Shown here piece by piece: positions 12,701 to 21,521 of a stretch of 64,000 nt of DNA. Source of the stretch: Ostreococcus lucimarinus CCE9901 (taxonomy: Eukaryota; Chlorophyta; Mamiellophyceae; Mamiellales; Bathycoccaceae). Positions within the stretch are counted from its first letter, which is position 1. Every line of letters starts with the position of its first letter. Under the pieces are notes generated by a model, which was given only the letters and a program-made list of their open reading frames with translations, made no database searches and had not been told where the DNA came from. The stretch covers positions 1 through 64,000 of the forward strand of contig NC_009374.1 of assembly GCF_000092065.1 (NCBI RefSeq), given 5' to 3'. Position numbers and translations under genes: made by a program.

Positions 12701-14653
12701 CAATTTTCGTGAATAACAAGCGAAGGAGCGAAACACGCGCTTGTAACGTCTCCGCCCGTTCGCACGCTTCGCCGAATATGGCACACATCTTCATCTCCAA
12801 CTTTTTCACGCGAGACTTGAACGCGGCGAAATCATCGTGCCATCGCATCGAGGACACATCCAAAATATCATACTCAATCTTGGTCAAGTCATTTATCGCG
12901 ACATCAAGGAAAACGCGACGGATTACTTCAAGTCGATCGTCGAGCCTGTAACGCACCACGTTCGCTGCGCTTGGGAATGAGCGAGACGCCGGCGGCGCAA
13001 ATTGTTCTTGCGCTTCGCACAATTCCAACAGATCTCTGCAACGATGCGCGAATGCATCCAAATGCGAAAACACGGTCGTCGCATCAATCAACAGTGCTCC
13101 ACTGCTCTCGATCGCCGCGCGCTCGAAGTATATATTCTTCCACACATCAGCCACGAATGCGCACTCGCGAAGAGTACAAACTGCGCCGTTGTACGCTTCT
13201 TCGTTCGAACCATCGTTCTGAATGATGTGGTTCAGATTCAACTCACCTTTGCAAATAATCATAATTTGATCGGCGATACGTTTAAGCAGGTCCACATACT
13301 GATCACTGACCGCGTCTTTGATGTTTGAATCCGTATTCAGCCACGCCAGGAAGATTGCGTCAACGAGGCGCGGCAAGATTTGCGGGACGTCTGCCAGTCG
13401 TGCGACGCTCAAAGCTTCGCATGCGGGCTTGACGCGGCTGAACATGTCACTGATGCGTTCAGCCAAGTGAACTCTGTCGACGATCAACTGTTCAAACGCC
13501 GCGATGTCATCGCACAGGTAGTTTGCGTTTTTCTGCGACGCGAGTTTCTTCACAATCAACCGAACGCTTTCCGATTGCAGCTGTTCCTGAACACCGCGCA
13601 AGTCCGTCGCGCGTTCGGGCCAAAACTTCATGATGCGCATCAAAGGTCCATCGGACTGTACTCGTTCGTCCAGTCTCTGTGCGTCGCGCTTGCTCTCGTC
13701 GTCTTCGCCGACGTCCCCGCCGCGCCCGAGCACCTGGCGAAGTTGACGGGACCAGTTTGCGACGACGCTCTCCAAGTTACCAGTACTCTGATCATCTGGA
13801 ACGTACAGCACTGTTCGATGGGAATTCGACGCATCGAGCAATTTGGACATGAACGTGTGCGCATGAGCCGCGAGATCGGTCAACGGTGAACTCGTTTCTA
13901 TACTTTTGATTGCCCTTTGCCGCATCGAACACGCGTACACGCCGGCCATGAACCGTTGAAGAGTCTTGATCGTCGCCGCATGAGAACTCAAGTGTACGAC
14001 ACTTACATCACTACCGAGCGTATTGTAACCCGTTGGCTCTCCCTTAAGAATACTCAACGTGTGACTCGCGCGAAAGAGCACAGATACGCGACGAAAGGCT
14101 TGGGGAATTCCCTGCGTGACTCGTATGACGCAAACATCTCCAGAATCTTCTTTACGCACTATTTGTGCGTGTGCAAATAACACGAAAGGCGATCCGTCGC
14201 CTTCGCTCGCGATTCCATCGAAGAAGCCATCAATCAAATCGACGCGTTCCTACGTCGGCGCCGCGCGGAGCGTCAGTCGGTCAAAGACTAGAGCTCGAGA
14301 CGACGCACCTCTTCTACGATCGCATTTTCAATGATATCACTCCAAGTAGATTTATCAATCTTGAGTCCAGCGTCTCTCGCGAGCAAGTGTGTCGATACAC
14401 GTTCACGGATCCATCGCGCTCGGTCTTCGCCGCCGAGGCCGCTCGCGCTGTCGCCCGCGCTCGAAGTCTCGGACGGAGCGGGCGACGACGCGCGCGAGAT
14501 ACACGGTGACGACGCGGTGACGTTCGCGACGATTGAGGACTGCGTGATCGCCGTCATTACGCGCGCCTGGCGGTCGTACGTGCCCTCCTCGTCGTCGTCA
14601 GCGTCGTCGAATAGTGACGCAAATTGACCTCCAAAAATATCTTCGGTGCGCAT
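738..14653 (-). CDS. Axonemal-type dynein heavy chain, two exons
   Basis: Microtubule motor ATPase. Exon 1 is 14653-14309 (115 codons), intron 14308-14250 (59 nt; donor GTGCGT, branch GACTGACG, acceptor TAG), exon 2 14249-738, giving about 4618 residues, a normal heavy-chain length. The large frame alone has no ATG at its 5' end (it begins at a TTG), and splicing joins the typical N-terminal pattern R-W-I-R-E-R...W-S-D-I-I to I-D-G-F-F-D-G...F-V-L-F. Four P-loops are visible: AAA1 GPAGTGKTETVKD near residue 1948 with Walker B CLDEFNR, AAA2 GKTGSGKT near 2235, AAA3 GNVGAGKS near 2571, AAA4 GVGGSGRKS near 2931. A long coiled-coil stalk with microtubule-binding tip follows, then the C-terminal domain ending WIKRGTALLLSLSN, a style I associate with axonemal inner-arm (DNAH2/I1-beta-like) chains. 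The subtype is uncertain. No frameshift or internal stop is seen. Composition is AT-richer than its neighbours. Confidence 0.93.
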
Positions 14654-14733
14654 TTTGTCTGTTCATCTTCTCGGAGTTGACAACGAGTGTCCCACAACGC
14701 GCCGCTGCCGCGAGGACGGCGTATTCGTTCGCG
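14654..14733. promoter_or_regulatory. Short divergent promoter, dynein / CBS-like gene
   Basis: Only 80 bp separate the dynein ATG (minus) from the most likely ATG of the next gene (plus), so both promoters must share or overlap this region. No clear TATA box is visible. Confidence 0.4.
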
Positions 14734-15888
14734 ATGATCGACACCAAACGTATGAACGCCACTCTCAAAGACGTTGGAAGATGGAAACGACGCGAGTACG
14801 GCGTCGACGCGTGTGAGGTCACCATCCTAAACCTCCACGCCATGTCGGTCGGGGACGTCGTGCGCGCGATGCGAGAGAGCGGTTCTAGCCTTTCCAGCGG
14901 CGACGCGTGCTTGGTTCACGAGACGCTACCGACGACAGATGGCGCACAGATATCCATTAGAGCACTGTTCAAGTGCTTTTCGCGCGAGCTCGAAGATGAA
15001 CTCACGAAACCTCTCGAGCCAGCATACGAGAGTGGCGCCCGGGCCGATGCGCTGGTCGACGAGCCCAACGCGGCGGAAACCGTGGGTCTGGTGCACGTTG
15101 AGCATCGTCCAACGAGAGTGAAGAATTCAAAAGAACTCGCGGAAGCTCCTCCTCGAAACGTGCTTGAGTCGACGTTCGATTTGCCGGCGACACGATTGGC
15201 TGACTTTGCGTCGCCGCTCATCGCGTGCGAGAGCGACACGAGATGGCGCGACGCCATCGAAGAACTCGATGAGCGAGATAGACACGCTATATTCTTCACG
15301 ATCGATGATGACACGCACTGCGTCGTGACCGCGGAGGACATCGTGCACTTTCTAGGCGTCGCCGAAACGCTGCGCCTCGCCATCGGACAATGCTTCGATG
15401 AGCGCGTCCTGTTCGACACGACTCAGGACACGTTCATAGTCGTTCATCAGGAGCACAACTACGACATAACAGCCGCGGATTGTTTTCGCTGGCTCCATCG
15501 TGAGGGTGAAGGGGTGAACGCGTGCGTGTTCGTCGAGTCAAGCTTTCGAGTCCCGGGCGATACGCACATCGATCGTCACGGCCACATCATTTGTGAGTTG
15601 TCCGTACGCGATTTGCTCGACTTGACGCCGGACAACTTTGATCAAATCTTCAAAGTCGATCCAGTGACATATGTTTCCACCAAACCGAGACTTCGTGGTA
15701 CGTGCAGAGGCGTCTTCGTCGAAGGACAAAGCGGCACGAGCTCAGAAAGCGCGCGATCGTCGATCGAGAAGTTAGCCAAGAAAGCGCCGAGACGACTCCC
15801 GAGGCGCTTCTACGTCATCCATCGCGAACGCGTTCGCGCCTTTACGCCCCTTTCTCTCCTACGAACGATTGTCGCGTGTTCGGCGTAG
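14734..15888 (+). CDS. Hypothetical protein, possible CBS-domain pair
   Basis: 384-residue protein if the ATG at 14734 is used. The frame stays open upstream to 14614, but that would overlap dynein exon 1. I do not recognise the family firmly. Residues about 190-340 contain two stretches with the hydrophobic/acidic rhythm of CBS motifs: H-A-I-F-F-T-I-D-D-D...V-V-T-A-E-D-I-V-H-F-L, and D-R-H-G-H-I-I-C-E-L-S-V-R-D-L-L-D-L. CBS pairs usually bind adenosyl nucleotides, but that function is only inferred here. The C-terminus is basic (KKAPRRLPRR) and may hide a missed 3' intron. Transcribed divergently from the dynein. Confidence 0.55.
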   Translation: MIDTKRMNATLKDVGRWKRREYGVDACEVTILNLHAMSVGDVVRAMRESGSSLSSGDACLVHETLPTTDGAQISIRALFKCFSRELEDELTKPLEPAYESGARADALVDEPNAAETVGLVHVEHRPTRVKNSKELAEAPPRNVLESTFDLPATRLADFASPLIACESDTRWRDAIEELDERDRHAIFFTIDDDTHCVVTAEDIVHFLGVAETLRLAIGQCFDERVLFDTTQDTFIVVHQEHNYDITAADCFRWLHREGEGVNACVFVESSFRVPGDTHIDRHGHIICELSVRDLLDLTPDNFDQIFKVDPVTYVSTKPRLRGTCRGVFVEGQSGTSSESARSSIEKLAKKAPRRLPRRFYVIHRERVRAFTPLSLLRTIVACSA

Positions 15889-16015
15889 CGATGCAAACGA
15901 AACGAAACAAAGCAACACACCATCGCATCGCGAGAGCGACAACTGAAGGCAACCAAACAAAAAAGGCGTTTTCTCGGCGTTTTTTTCGAGCGGCTTCACA
16001 GTTTGGCGAAGGCGC

Positions 16016-16663
16016 ATGGTCGTGAAGGCGCCGAAAGATTACGCGCGCGAGCCCCCTCGCGGATGGAGCTCGAAATGGTCGTGGACCACGCTCGACGGCG
16101 ACGATCGCGCGCAGACGGGCGCGGACGCGCGCAAGTTGTTTGAAGAACCACAGTTTCACAAACGCGCGAGGATCGGCGATTTACTAGGCGTGCGTGCGAT
16201 GCTCGACGCGCGCACGGTCGACGTGGACGACGTCGATGCCGGCGGACGCACTGCGTTACACTTTGCCGTCGGTTTCGGGCGCGAACACGTCGCACGCGAG
16301 CTGCTCGATCGAGGCGCCGCGCTGGAGACGCGCGACGATTGGGGCAAGGCGCCGGTGGATTTTGCGATGCAAGGACTACACGACGAGTGCATTCAAATGT
16401 TACGAATGGAGGCGGTGAAGCGAGGCGTTTGGGGAGGACGAGGTCGTGTGGCGCCGTTGAAGACGTACTACGAGTACGCATACAACCTCACGAACGAAGA
16501 AGTGCACGTGCAGATCGAGAAACACGCCCGCGAAGCCTCGGAAAATTACACGCGTCAGGCGAAAGCCGACAGCGCTAGCTATAACGAGCAAAGAGCAGAG
16601 TTACAGCGAGCAAAAGTCAAAGAAGCCATCAAAGAGAAGGCTCGAGGGCGACGGAGGCGCTGA
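16016..16663 (+). CDS. Ankyrin-repeat protein
   Basis: 215 residues from ATG 16016. Two recognisable ankyrin repeats at about residues 48-130: G-G-R-T-A-L-H-F-A-V-G-F-G-R-E-H-V-A-R-E-L-L-D-R-G-A, then a degenerate W-G-K-A-P-V-D-F-A repeat. The C-terminal third is a charged helix rich in Lys, Arg, Glu and Gln. No signal peptide or membrane segment. Ankyrin repeats mediate protein contacts, and the partner is unknown. The stop is about 70 bp from the convergent proteasome gene. Confidence 0.75.
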   Translation: MVVKAPKDYAREPPRGWSSKWSWTTLDGDDRAQTGADARKLFEEPQFHKRARIGDLLGVRAMLDARTVDVDDVDAGGRTALHFAVGFGREHVARELLDRGAALETRDDWGKAPVDFAMQGLHDECIQMLRMEAVKRGVWGGRGRVAPLKTYYEYAYNLTNEEVHVQIEKHAREASENYTRQAKADSASYNEQRAELQRAKVKEAIKEKARGRRRR

Positions 16664-16733
16664 CTCGACGAACAGTTCGCGTCGTGATTGTAGTCTTACT
16701 ACATCATCTACACGCGTTAAATCGTACCTCCCG

Positions 16734-17606
16734 TCACGTCGACGCGACGCTTCGCTTCACCGGCGGCAACTCGTCGTCGCACAGCACGTGTTCGATCGGC
16801 TGCAACATTTTACGCTCGCAACCTTTGCCGTCGATAGTGACGAGGCGAATGACGCCTCCCGACGACGCATCACGCGCGATCGCGAGCGAAATCGCGTTCG
16901 TCACCCACGCCTGGGCTTCCTCCTTGGACATGTCTTCTTTAAACGTATCGTCGCACCACCCGTACACGTACGCGCTTCCGCTTCCGCCCACGGTGAACGG
17001 GGCCTCGACCATGGACCCGCCCAGGGGAATGCCGTACACCTGCGGTCCTAATTTCCGATCCCAACCCGCTATGATCATCCCCGCCTGTAACCTATCTTTA
17101 TTTTCGTACGCGATGGTCTTGGTCAAGTTTGCGACGAGTTTGACGTCGCACGTCAGCACCTCATCTGCGCCCGCCGCCGCGCTCGACACCGACACCGCGT
17201 GCTCTTGCGCTAATCTCGACACATACGCCGCAACGTTTTGCGTATCAGCCGCGCTCCCGCTTCGACACATCCACACGTTGTCGCAGATCTGCGTGATTTT
17301 GTCGCTCGCCCTGTTCGCCACGTACGTCCCCGTGCTCGTCCGCGAATCCGCGCCGAGTATCACGCCGTCCGCGTATCGCACCGCCATGATCGTCGTCTGC
17401 GCCATCATCATCGTCGGCATCGCGCGCACGTCAGTCTCTCCGCGCCCGCATCACTCAACACCGGCGCGAGTCGTCGGCGCATCTCGATGCGTTCGTTCGT
17501 TCGTTCGTTCGTTCGTTCCTTCGTTCCTTCGTCGCGTCGCGTCGCGTCGCGTCGCGTCGCGACGACGCACCCCCATGGACACCGGAACATCGAACCCGTG
17601 ATCCAT
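16734..17606 (-). CDS. PBA1: 20S proteasome subunit beta-1 (caspase-like), two exons
   Basis: N-terminal nucleophile protease of the 20S core, cleaving after acidic residues. Exon 1 is 17606-17571 (12 codons, MDHGFDVPVSMG), intron 17570-17397 (donor GTGCGT, branch GACTGACG at 17434-17430), exon 2 17396-16734, total 232 residues. Without exon 1 the frame begins with an unlikely Met-rich stretch and has Gln before the catalytic Thr. With it the sequence reads SMG|TTIMAV, the canonical Gly-Thr self-cleavage site and close to the short plant beta-1 propeptide. Catalytic T1, D17 (GADSR) and K33 (SDKIT) are present, as is CRSGSAADTQ. The intron carries a GTTC tetranucleotide run and a GTCGC pentanucleotide run. 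Confidence 0.95.
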
Positions 17607-17735
17607 CGTCCCGTCCCGTCGCCCGTCTCGTCGTCGCAAAGTTTGTTTCGCTCGACGCGCGCGTCGAACTGGGGACGGGCTGGGGGCGGGCGCGATCGGG
17701 ACGCCACTCGCGCGCGCGCCGCGTCGACGCGCGCG

Positions 17736-18446
17736 ATGACGGGCGCGATCTCGAGCGCGTCGTTCGCGTCGCGTCGCCCCGCGTGCGGGGCCCTCGCGCG
17801 CGCCGCGTCGACGCGCGGGATATGCGTCCGCGCGTCGACATCGACATCGACATCGACGTCGACATCGACGTCGCACGCCGCGGCGCGCGCGCGCCTCGCG
17901 GCGACGCGCCGCGTTCGCGCGTCCTCGTCCTCGTCCTCGCCCTCGTCGTCGAGCGCGACGTCGCCGTCGCACGACGCGTTTCTCGGGCACTGGTCGCGCG
18001 ACTCGGCGAGGAACCAAAACGTCGTCGATTACCTCGTCGCGCACGGCGTCGGCACGGACGCGCTCAAACGCGCGCGGGCGTCGTACGAGCAAACGTGGAC
18101 GACGAGCGAGTCTGGCGCGGAGGGAGAGTTTCAAGTGCGAACGACGTCTGAAGAGGTGGGCATCGACCGCACGCTGACGTACTCGCTCGGCGAGTTTGTT
18201 GAAAAGTACGAAACGAGCGCCATCTTCGGGGCGGAACCGGGTGAGGTGACGCGCGTGGCGTCGTTCGACGCGGCGACGCGCACGCACACAACGACGACGA
18301 CGTCATCGATCGGGCACGAGACGACGACGAGACGCGTGCGCGAGGATGGGAAGGAGATGACGTGCGAGCGGCGCTTCGTGTCGAACGACGCCGAGGTGGA
18401 GGTAGACGTGACGTGCGTGGAAATTTTCGTGCGGCGAGAGACGTGA
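17736..18446 (+). CDS. Plastid-targeted FABP/lipocalin-like protein
   Basis: 236 residues from ATG 17736. The first 80 or so residues are Arg/Ser/Ala/Thr-rich with few acids, like an algal chloroplast transit peptide, and include a Ser-Thr dipeptide run coded by a GACATC hexanucleotide repeat near 17837-17872. Residues about 85-235 follow the cytosolic fatty-acid-binding protein pattern: F-L-G-H-W near the start, V-V-D-Y-L-V-A-H-G-V-G, T-L-T-Y-S-L-G-E-F-V-E, a Thr-rich strand region, and the terminal strand V-E-V-D-V-T-C-V-E-I-F-V-R. The family binds small hydrophobic ligands in a beta-barrel. Ligand and compartment are inferred. Divergent from PBA1 across about 130 bp. Confidence 0.65.
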   Translation: MTGAISSASFASRRPACGALARAASTRGICVRASTSTSTSTSTSTSHAAARARLAATRRVRASSSSSSPSSSSATSPSHDAFLGHWSRDSARNQNVVDYLVAHGVGTDALKRARASYEQTWTTSESGAEGEFQVRTTSEEVGIDRTLTYSLGEFVEKYETSAIFGAEPGEVTRVASFDAATRTHTTTTTSSIGHETTTRRVREDGKEMTCERRFVSNDAEVEVDVTCVEIFVRRET

Positions 18447-18494
18447 CGCGTCGGGTCGTGAATGCGGAATATCACTGATTCATATCATACGCGT

Positions 18495-19037
18495 CTACTT
18501 TGCGTTCCGTTTCCGCGCCTCGACGATGAGATCCGCCAAGAGCTCGCGCACGCCGCGCGTGCACACGTCGAGCGGCGACTCGCCGTCTTTATCCTTTGTC
18601 TCGAATTCCGACCCAAGTTCGCCTAAAACTTGTAAACACTTCTTCTCTCCCTGCGCGCTCGCGTAATGCGCCGCCAAGCACCCGTCCGCGCACCTCGCGT
18701 TGACGTCCACGCCGAGCTCGAGCACTCTTCGCAGCATTTTGTGTTCGCCGCTGTACGCCGCCTGGTGCGCCGCCGTCCATCCGTTCGAGTTCACGTCCTT
18801 GACGCACGCCGCGTCTTCCCTCAGCGCGCGTTCGAAGGCGTCGTGATCGCCGTCCTCGATCGCACCGAACAGTTCCGTCTGCGACGTCGACGATCCATCG
18901 TCATCGTCGTCGCCGTCGCTCTCCGCGTCGGTTTCGGTTTCGGTTTCGGTTTCGGTTTCCGTCTCCACCGCGCGTCGCATCGTCGACGTCGCCGGTCTCG
19001 CGCGTCGTCCGACGCCGCGGCTCGTGCGCGCGGGCAT
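18495..19037 (-). CDS. Ankyrin-repeat protein with acidic N-terminus
   Basis: 180 residues from ATG 19037; an in-frame ATG at 18979 would also serve. The N-terminus is basic, then a Thr-Glu dipeptide run (coded by GGTTTC repeats on the plus strand near 18938-18960) and a Ser/Asp-rich acidic stretch. Residues about 70-165 contain three ankyrin repeats: Q-T-E-L-F-G-A-I-E-D-G-D, N-G-W-T-A-A-H-Q-A-A-Y-S-G-E-H-K-M-L, and D-G-C-L-A-A-H-Y-A-S-A-Q-G-E-K-K-C-L, with D-G-E-S-P-L-D-V after. Probably a soluble interaction protein. Divergent from the RING-CH gene. Confidence 0.75.
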   Translation of the reverse strand: MPARTSRGVGRRARPATSTMRRAVETETETETETETDAESDGDDDDDGSSTSQTELFGAIEDGDHDAFERALREDAACVKDVNSNGWTAAHQAAYSGEHKMLRRVLELGVDVNARCADGCLAAHYASAQGEKKCLQVLGELGSEFETKDKDGESPLDVCTRGVRELLADLIVEARKRNAK

Positions 19038-19271
19038 GCTCGCGGTCTTCTTCCGTTCGGGCGGGTCGCGTCCGTCGCGCGCGCGCTCGGTCCTCCGCGC
19101 GCGGTCTGCGGCGGTCGTCCGGCGCCGCCATCGACGACCGACGCGACGGTTGGGCGGTCGAGCGTCGGGCGGCGATGCGGGACGCGTCGTCGCACTCGTC
19201 GACGCGCGCGGACGCGTCCCGAGCGCCGACCCGACGCCGACCCGACGCCGACCCGACGCCGATCCGACTCG
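19038..19271. promoter_or_regulatory. Divergent intergenic region with short tandem repeats
   Basis: Gap of 234 bp between two divergent starts. It contains a run of near-identical CCGACGCCGACC-type units around 19228-19270 and is very GC-rich. No TATA box seen. Confidence 0.4.
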
Positions 19272-20918
19272 ATGTCGACGCGCCGACGCGCGCGCGCCTC
19301 GCCGACGCGCGAGAAAACGACGACCGAGGAAGATGCCGACGCGTGTCGGTTTTGTTTCGAAAGCGCGCGGGAAGACGACCCGTTGATCGCGCCGTGCGCG
19401 TGCAGAGGAGGACAAGAGTACATACACGCGAAGTGCTTGCTTCGATGGCAGCGCATGGTGGTGGTGCAAGCGCCGACGCATCCGGCGTTTTGGAACGAGG
19501 ACACGCGGAGCAACGTGTGCAACGTGTGCAAGGAGGCGTTTACGACGCCGCCGCCGACGCGAATGACGCTGATGAGCTCGTTCACGGGAGCGGAGATCGC
19601 GGCGATGTGCGCCGTCGGGCACTTGTTGGTGTCGCACGCCGCGTTTAGCGCCAAACTTCGAGAGAAATTGCAAGACATGAACCCGGCGATGCGGCGGATT
19701 TGCTCGTACGAGTACTGGATCGAAGGGACGTACTTGATCACGGAGACGCGCGCGTCGTCGGACGAAGCGGGGGAGTCGAGCGAAGGAGACGTAGGCGATG
19801 ACACAATCGTGGCGGTGAACTTGAACGGGCGATGCGACGTGAGTGAGTTCATCCAGGGCGAAAGTCAGTTGTTTGAGATTGTCGGCGCCGGCGGACAATC
19901 TCGCGTGCGCTTGCGCCAAGAATTTGAAGAAGGAAACGATGACGATGACGACAATGATGACGACAATGATGGCGATAATGATGACGACAATGATGACGAT
20001 AATGATGACGACGAACGAAATACGGCAGACGTGGATGACGCAGACGTGACGAACGAGGACGCCGACGAGGACGATTTGCCCCGAGACGAAATCGCCGACG
20101 ACGCAGAGCAAACACCGGAACTTGTCATCGAAGTTCCCGAAGACGTTGCTGACGATCGAGAGGCGTTTATCGAGCACCTACAACAGCTATTATCACCGTC
20201 CATTTTTGAGGTGTATCAGCGATTTCGCAGGCGGCGAGTCATCGAGGACGCCTACGACGAAGTCGCCAGGGAATGGCGAGTCACGCGCCAGGACGTCGAG
20301 AACGCGGTTGAGATAGAGCCGTTCGATGGTGGACCGTGCGATCACGACGAAGTCGCGTTGTGCATTGTCGTCGGTACGGACACGTCGTGCGGCTACACGA
20401 AAGTCGAGGGAAGTTTGGCGGGCGCCATCAGCGTAGCGTTTAGAAATTCTCGCGCGTACGCCGACTCGACCGACGGTTTGCGAGCGGGTGCCGTCGTGAC
20501 ATGCGCCGCAACCGCCGACGTGCGCGAGGCCGTTGGCGTTCTGTGCGGGTTTTCGGAAGAATCGAACACGTGGAACGTCGCTTCGCCTTTCGGCGTGCTG
20601 AAACGAACTCGAGAGGAGTTCGAGGTTCTTCGAAGCCCGACGCGCGCCAAAGTGCTCTGCTTCTTCGGCACCGCGCAATGGAACCGATCGCAACTTTTGG
20701 GTGAAATCGCGAGAGGACACTGGGGGTTGACGAAATCAGAGCCCGTCGACGTGGCGCGCGCAGAAACTGCGTATCGCCGCGCGATGGATTCTGGATCGCT
20801 CGTGTTTGCGCCGTTGACTGAAATGACGGAGGAGTTTATGCGCGACGAACTCGCAGAGATGTCGCGCATTCGATCGAGCGGTCAGCTCGACCGCGCGGGG
20901 TCATCCGCGTCCCACTGA
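19272..20918 (+). CDS. RING-CH (RINGv) protein with AlgH-like C-terminal region
   Basis: 548 residues from ATG 19272, the last plausible Met before the zinc domain. Residues about 25-100 are a RING-CH finger: C-R-F-C...C-A-C-R-G-G-Q-E-Y-I-H-A-K-C-L-L-R-W-Q...C-N-V-C. This zinc ligand order is typical of MARCH-type E3 ubiquitin ligases, which transfer ubiquitin from an E2. No membrane pair is obvious, unlike most MARCH proteins. Residues about 220-290 are an Asp/Asn-rich low-complexity run coded by GATGAC repeats at 19935-20015. The C-terminal 200 residues contain A-K-V-L-C-F-F-G-T-A-Q-W-N-R-S-Q-L-L-G-E-I-A-R-G-H-W, resembling the core of the AlgH/YqgE (DUF179) family. That second assignment is by pattern only. 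Confidence 0.75.
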   Translation: MSTRRRARASPTREKTTTEEDADACRFCFESAREDDPLIAPCACRGGQEYIHAKCLLRWQRMVVVQAPTHPAFWNEDTRSNVCNVCKEAFTTPPPTRMTLMSSFTGAEIAAMCAVGHLLVSHAAFSAKLREKLQDMNPAMRRICSYEYWIEGTYLITETRASSDEAGESSEGDVGDDTIVAVNLNGRCDVSEFIQGESQLFEIVGAGGQSRVRLRQEFEEGNDDDDDNDDDNDGDNDDDNDDDNDDDERNTADVDDADVTNEDADEDDLPRDEIADDAEQTPELVIEVPEDVADDREAFIEHLQQLLSPSIFEVYQRFRRRRVIEDAYDEVAREWRVTRQDVENAVEIEPFDGGPCDHDEVALCIVVGTDTSCGYTKVEGSLAGAISVAFRNSRAYADSTDGLRAGAVVTCAATADVREAVGVLCGFSEESNTWNVASPFGVLKRTREEFEVLRSPTRAKVLCFFGTAQWNRSQLLGEIARGHWGLTKSEPVDVARAETAYRRAMDSGSLVFAPLTEMTEEFMRDELAEMSRIRSSGQLDRAGSSASH

Positions 20919-21079
20919 TGATTTTGTAACATACGCGAAGCTGCTGAACGAAAGTAATTGCCGTTATACATATTACATGCACGACGAACGCCGCCGCGCG
21001 GAGTCGACGTCGTGTGAACTTTCGACAACATGTGACGCGCGACGGGTTACGCGACACTTCGCAACGCAACGCGATCAAA

Positions 21080-21469
21080 ATGACCTTACGACGCACCATC
21101 GCGCTCGCGTTTTTCGCCGCCACCACCGCAGCCGTCGCGGTCGCCGCGCAGGACTTCGTGTGTCCGGAATTCTCGGACGCGAAGGCGATGCGAGTGCTGA
21201 TGACGTGCCTCGACGACCCCGATGGCTTGTGCGGATCGCAGTGCGTGGACGCGCTCGTCAAAGGCGCACTTGCCGTGAAGGACGATATCGCGGTGCCGTG
21301 CGAAGGTGGTGTCGATGGCGTCGTCGAAAACGTGCTCAAAAAGTGCACGGAGGAAGCGGGCCAACCTTTCGATCCGTGCGACGGCGCGTTTGCCGAACAA
21401 TTGCGCGCGAACGCCGCTTCGGTGCGCTGCATCGGCGGTGGCACGCTCGAAAGCACGCTCGAAAGCTGA
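21080..21469 (+). CDS. Small secreted cysteine-rich protein
   Basis: 129 residues from ATG 21080. MTLRR followed by an Ala/Phe/Val-rich hydrophobic stretch ending VAVAA-Q is a good signal peptide. The frame is open upstream to 21014 but without a better start. The mature part of about 105 residues is acidic and has eight Cys in the pattern C..C..C-x3-C..C..C..C..C, suggesting four disulfides. I do not recognise the family. TGTAA lies at 21508-21512, downstream of the stop. Convergent with the next gene. Confidence 0.65.
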   Translation: MTLRRTIALAFFAATTAAVAVAAQDFVCPEFSDAKAMRVLMTCLDDPDGLCGSQCVDALVKGALAVKDDIAVPCEGGVDGVVENVLKKCTEEAGQPFDPCDGAFAEQLRANAASVRCIGGGTLESTLES

Positions 21470-21521
21470 GAACCTCGAAATGGATTCAAAATCGCGCTCG
21501 CGCCTTTTGTAAGGCGAACCG

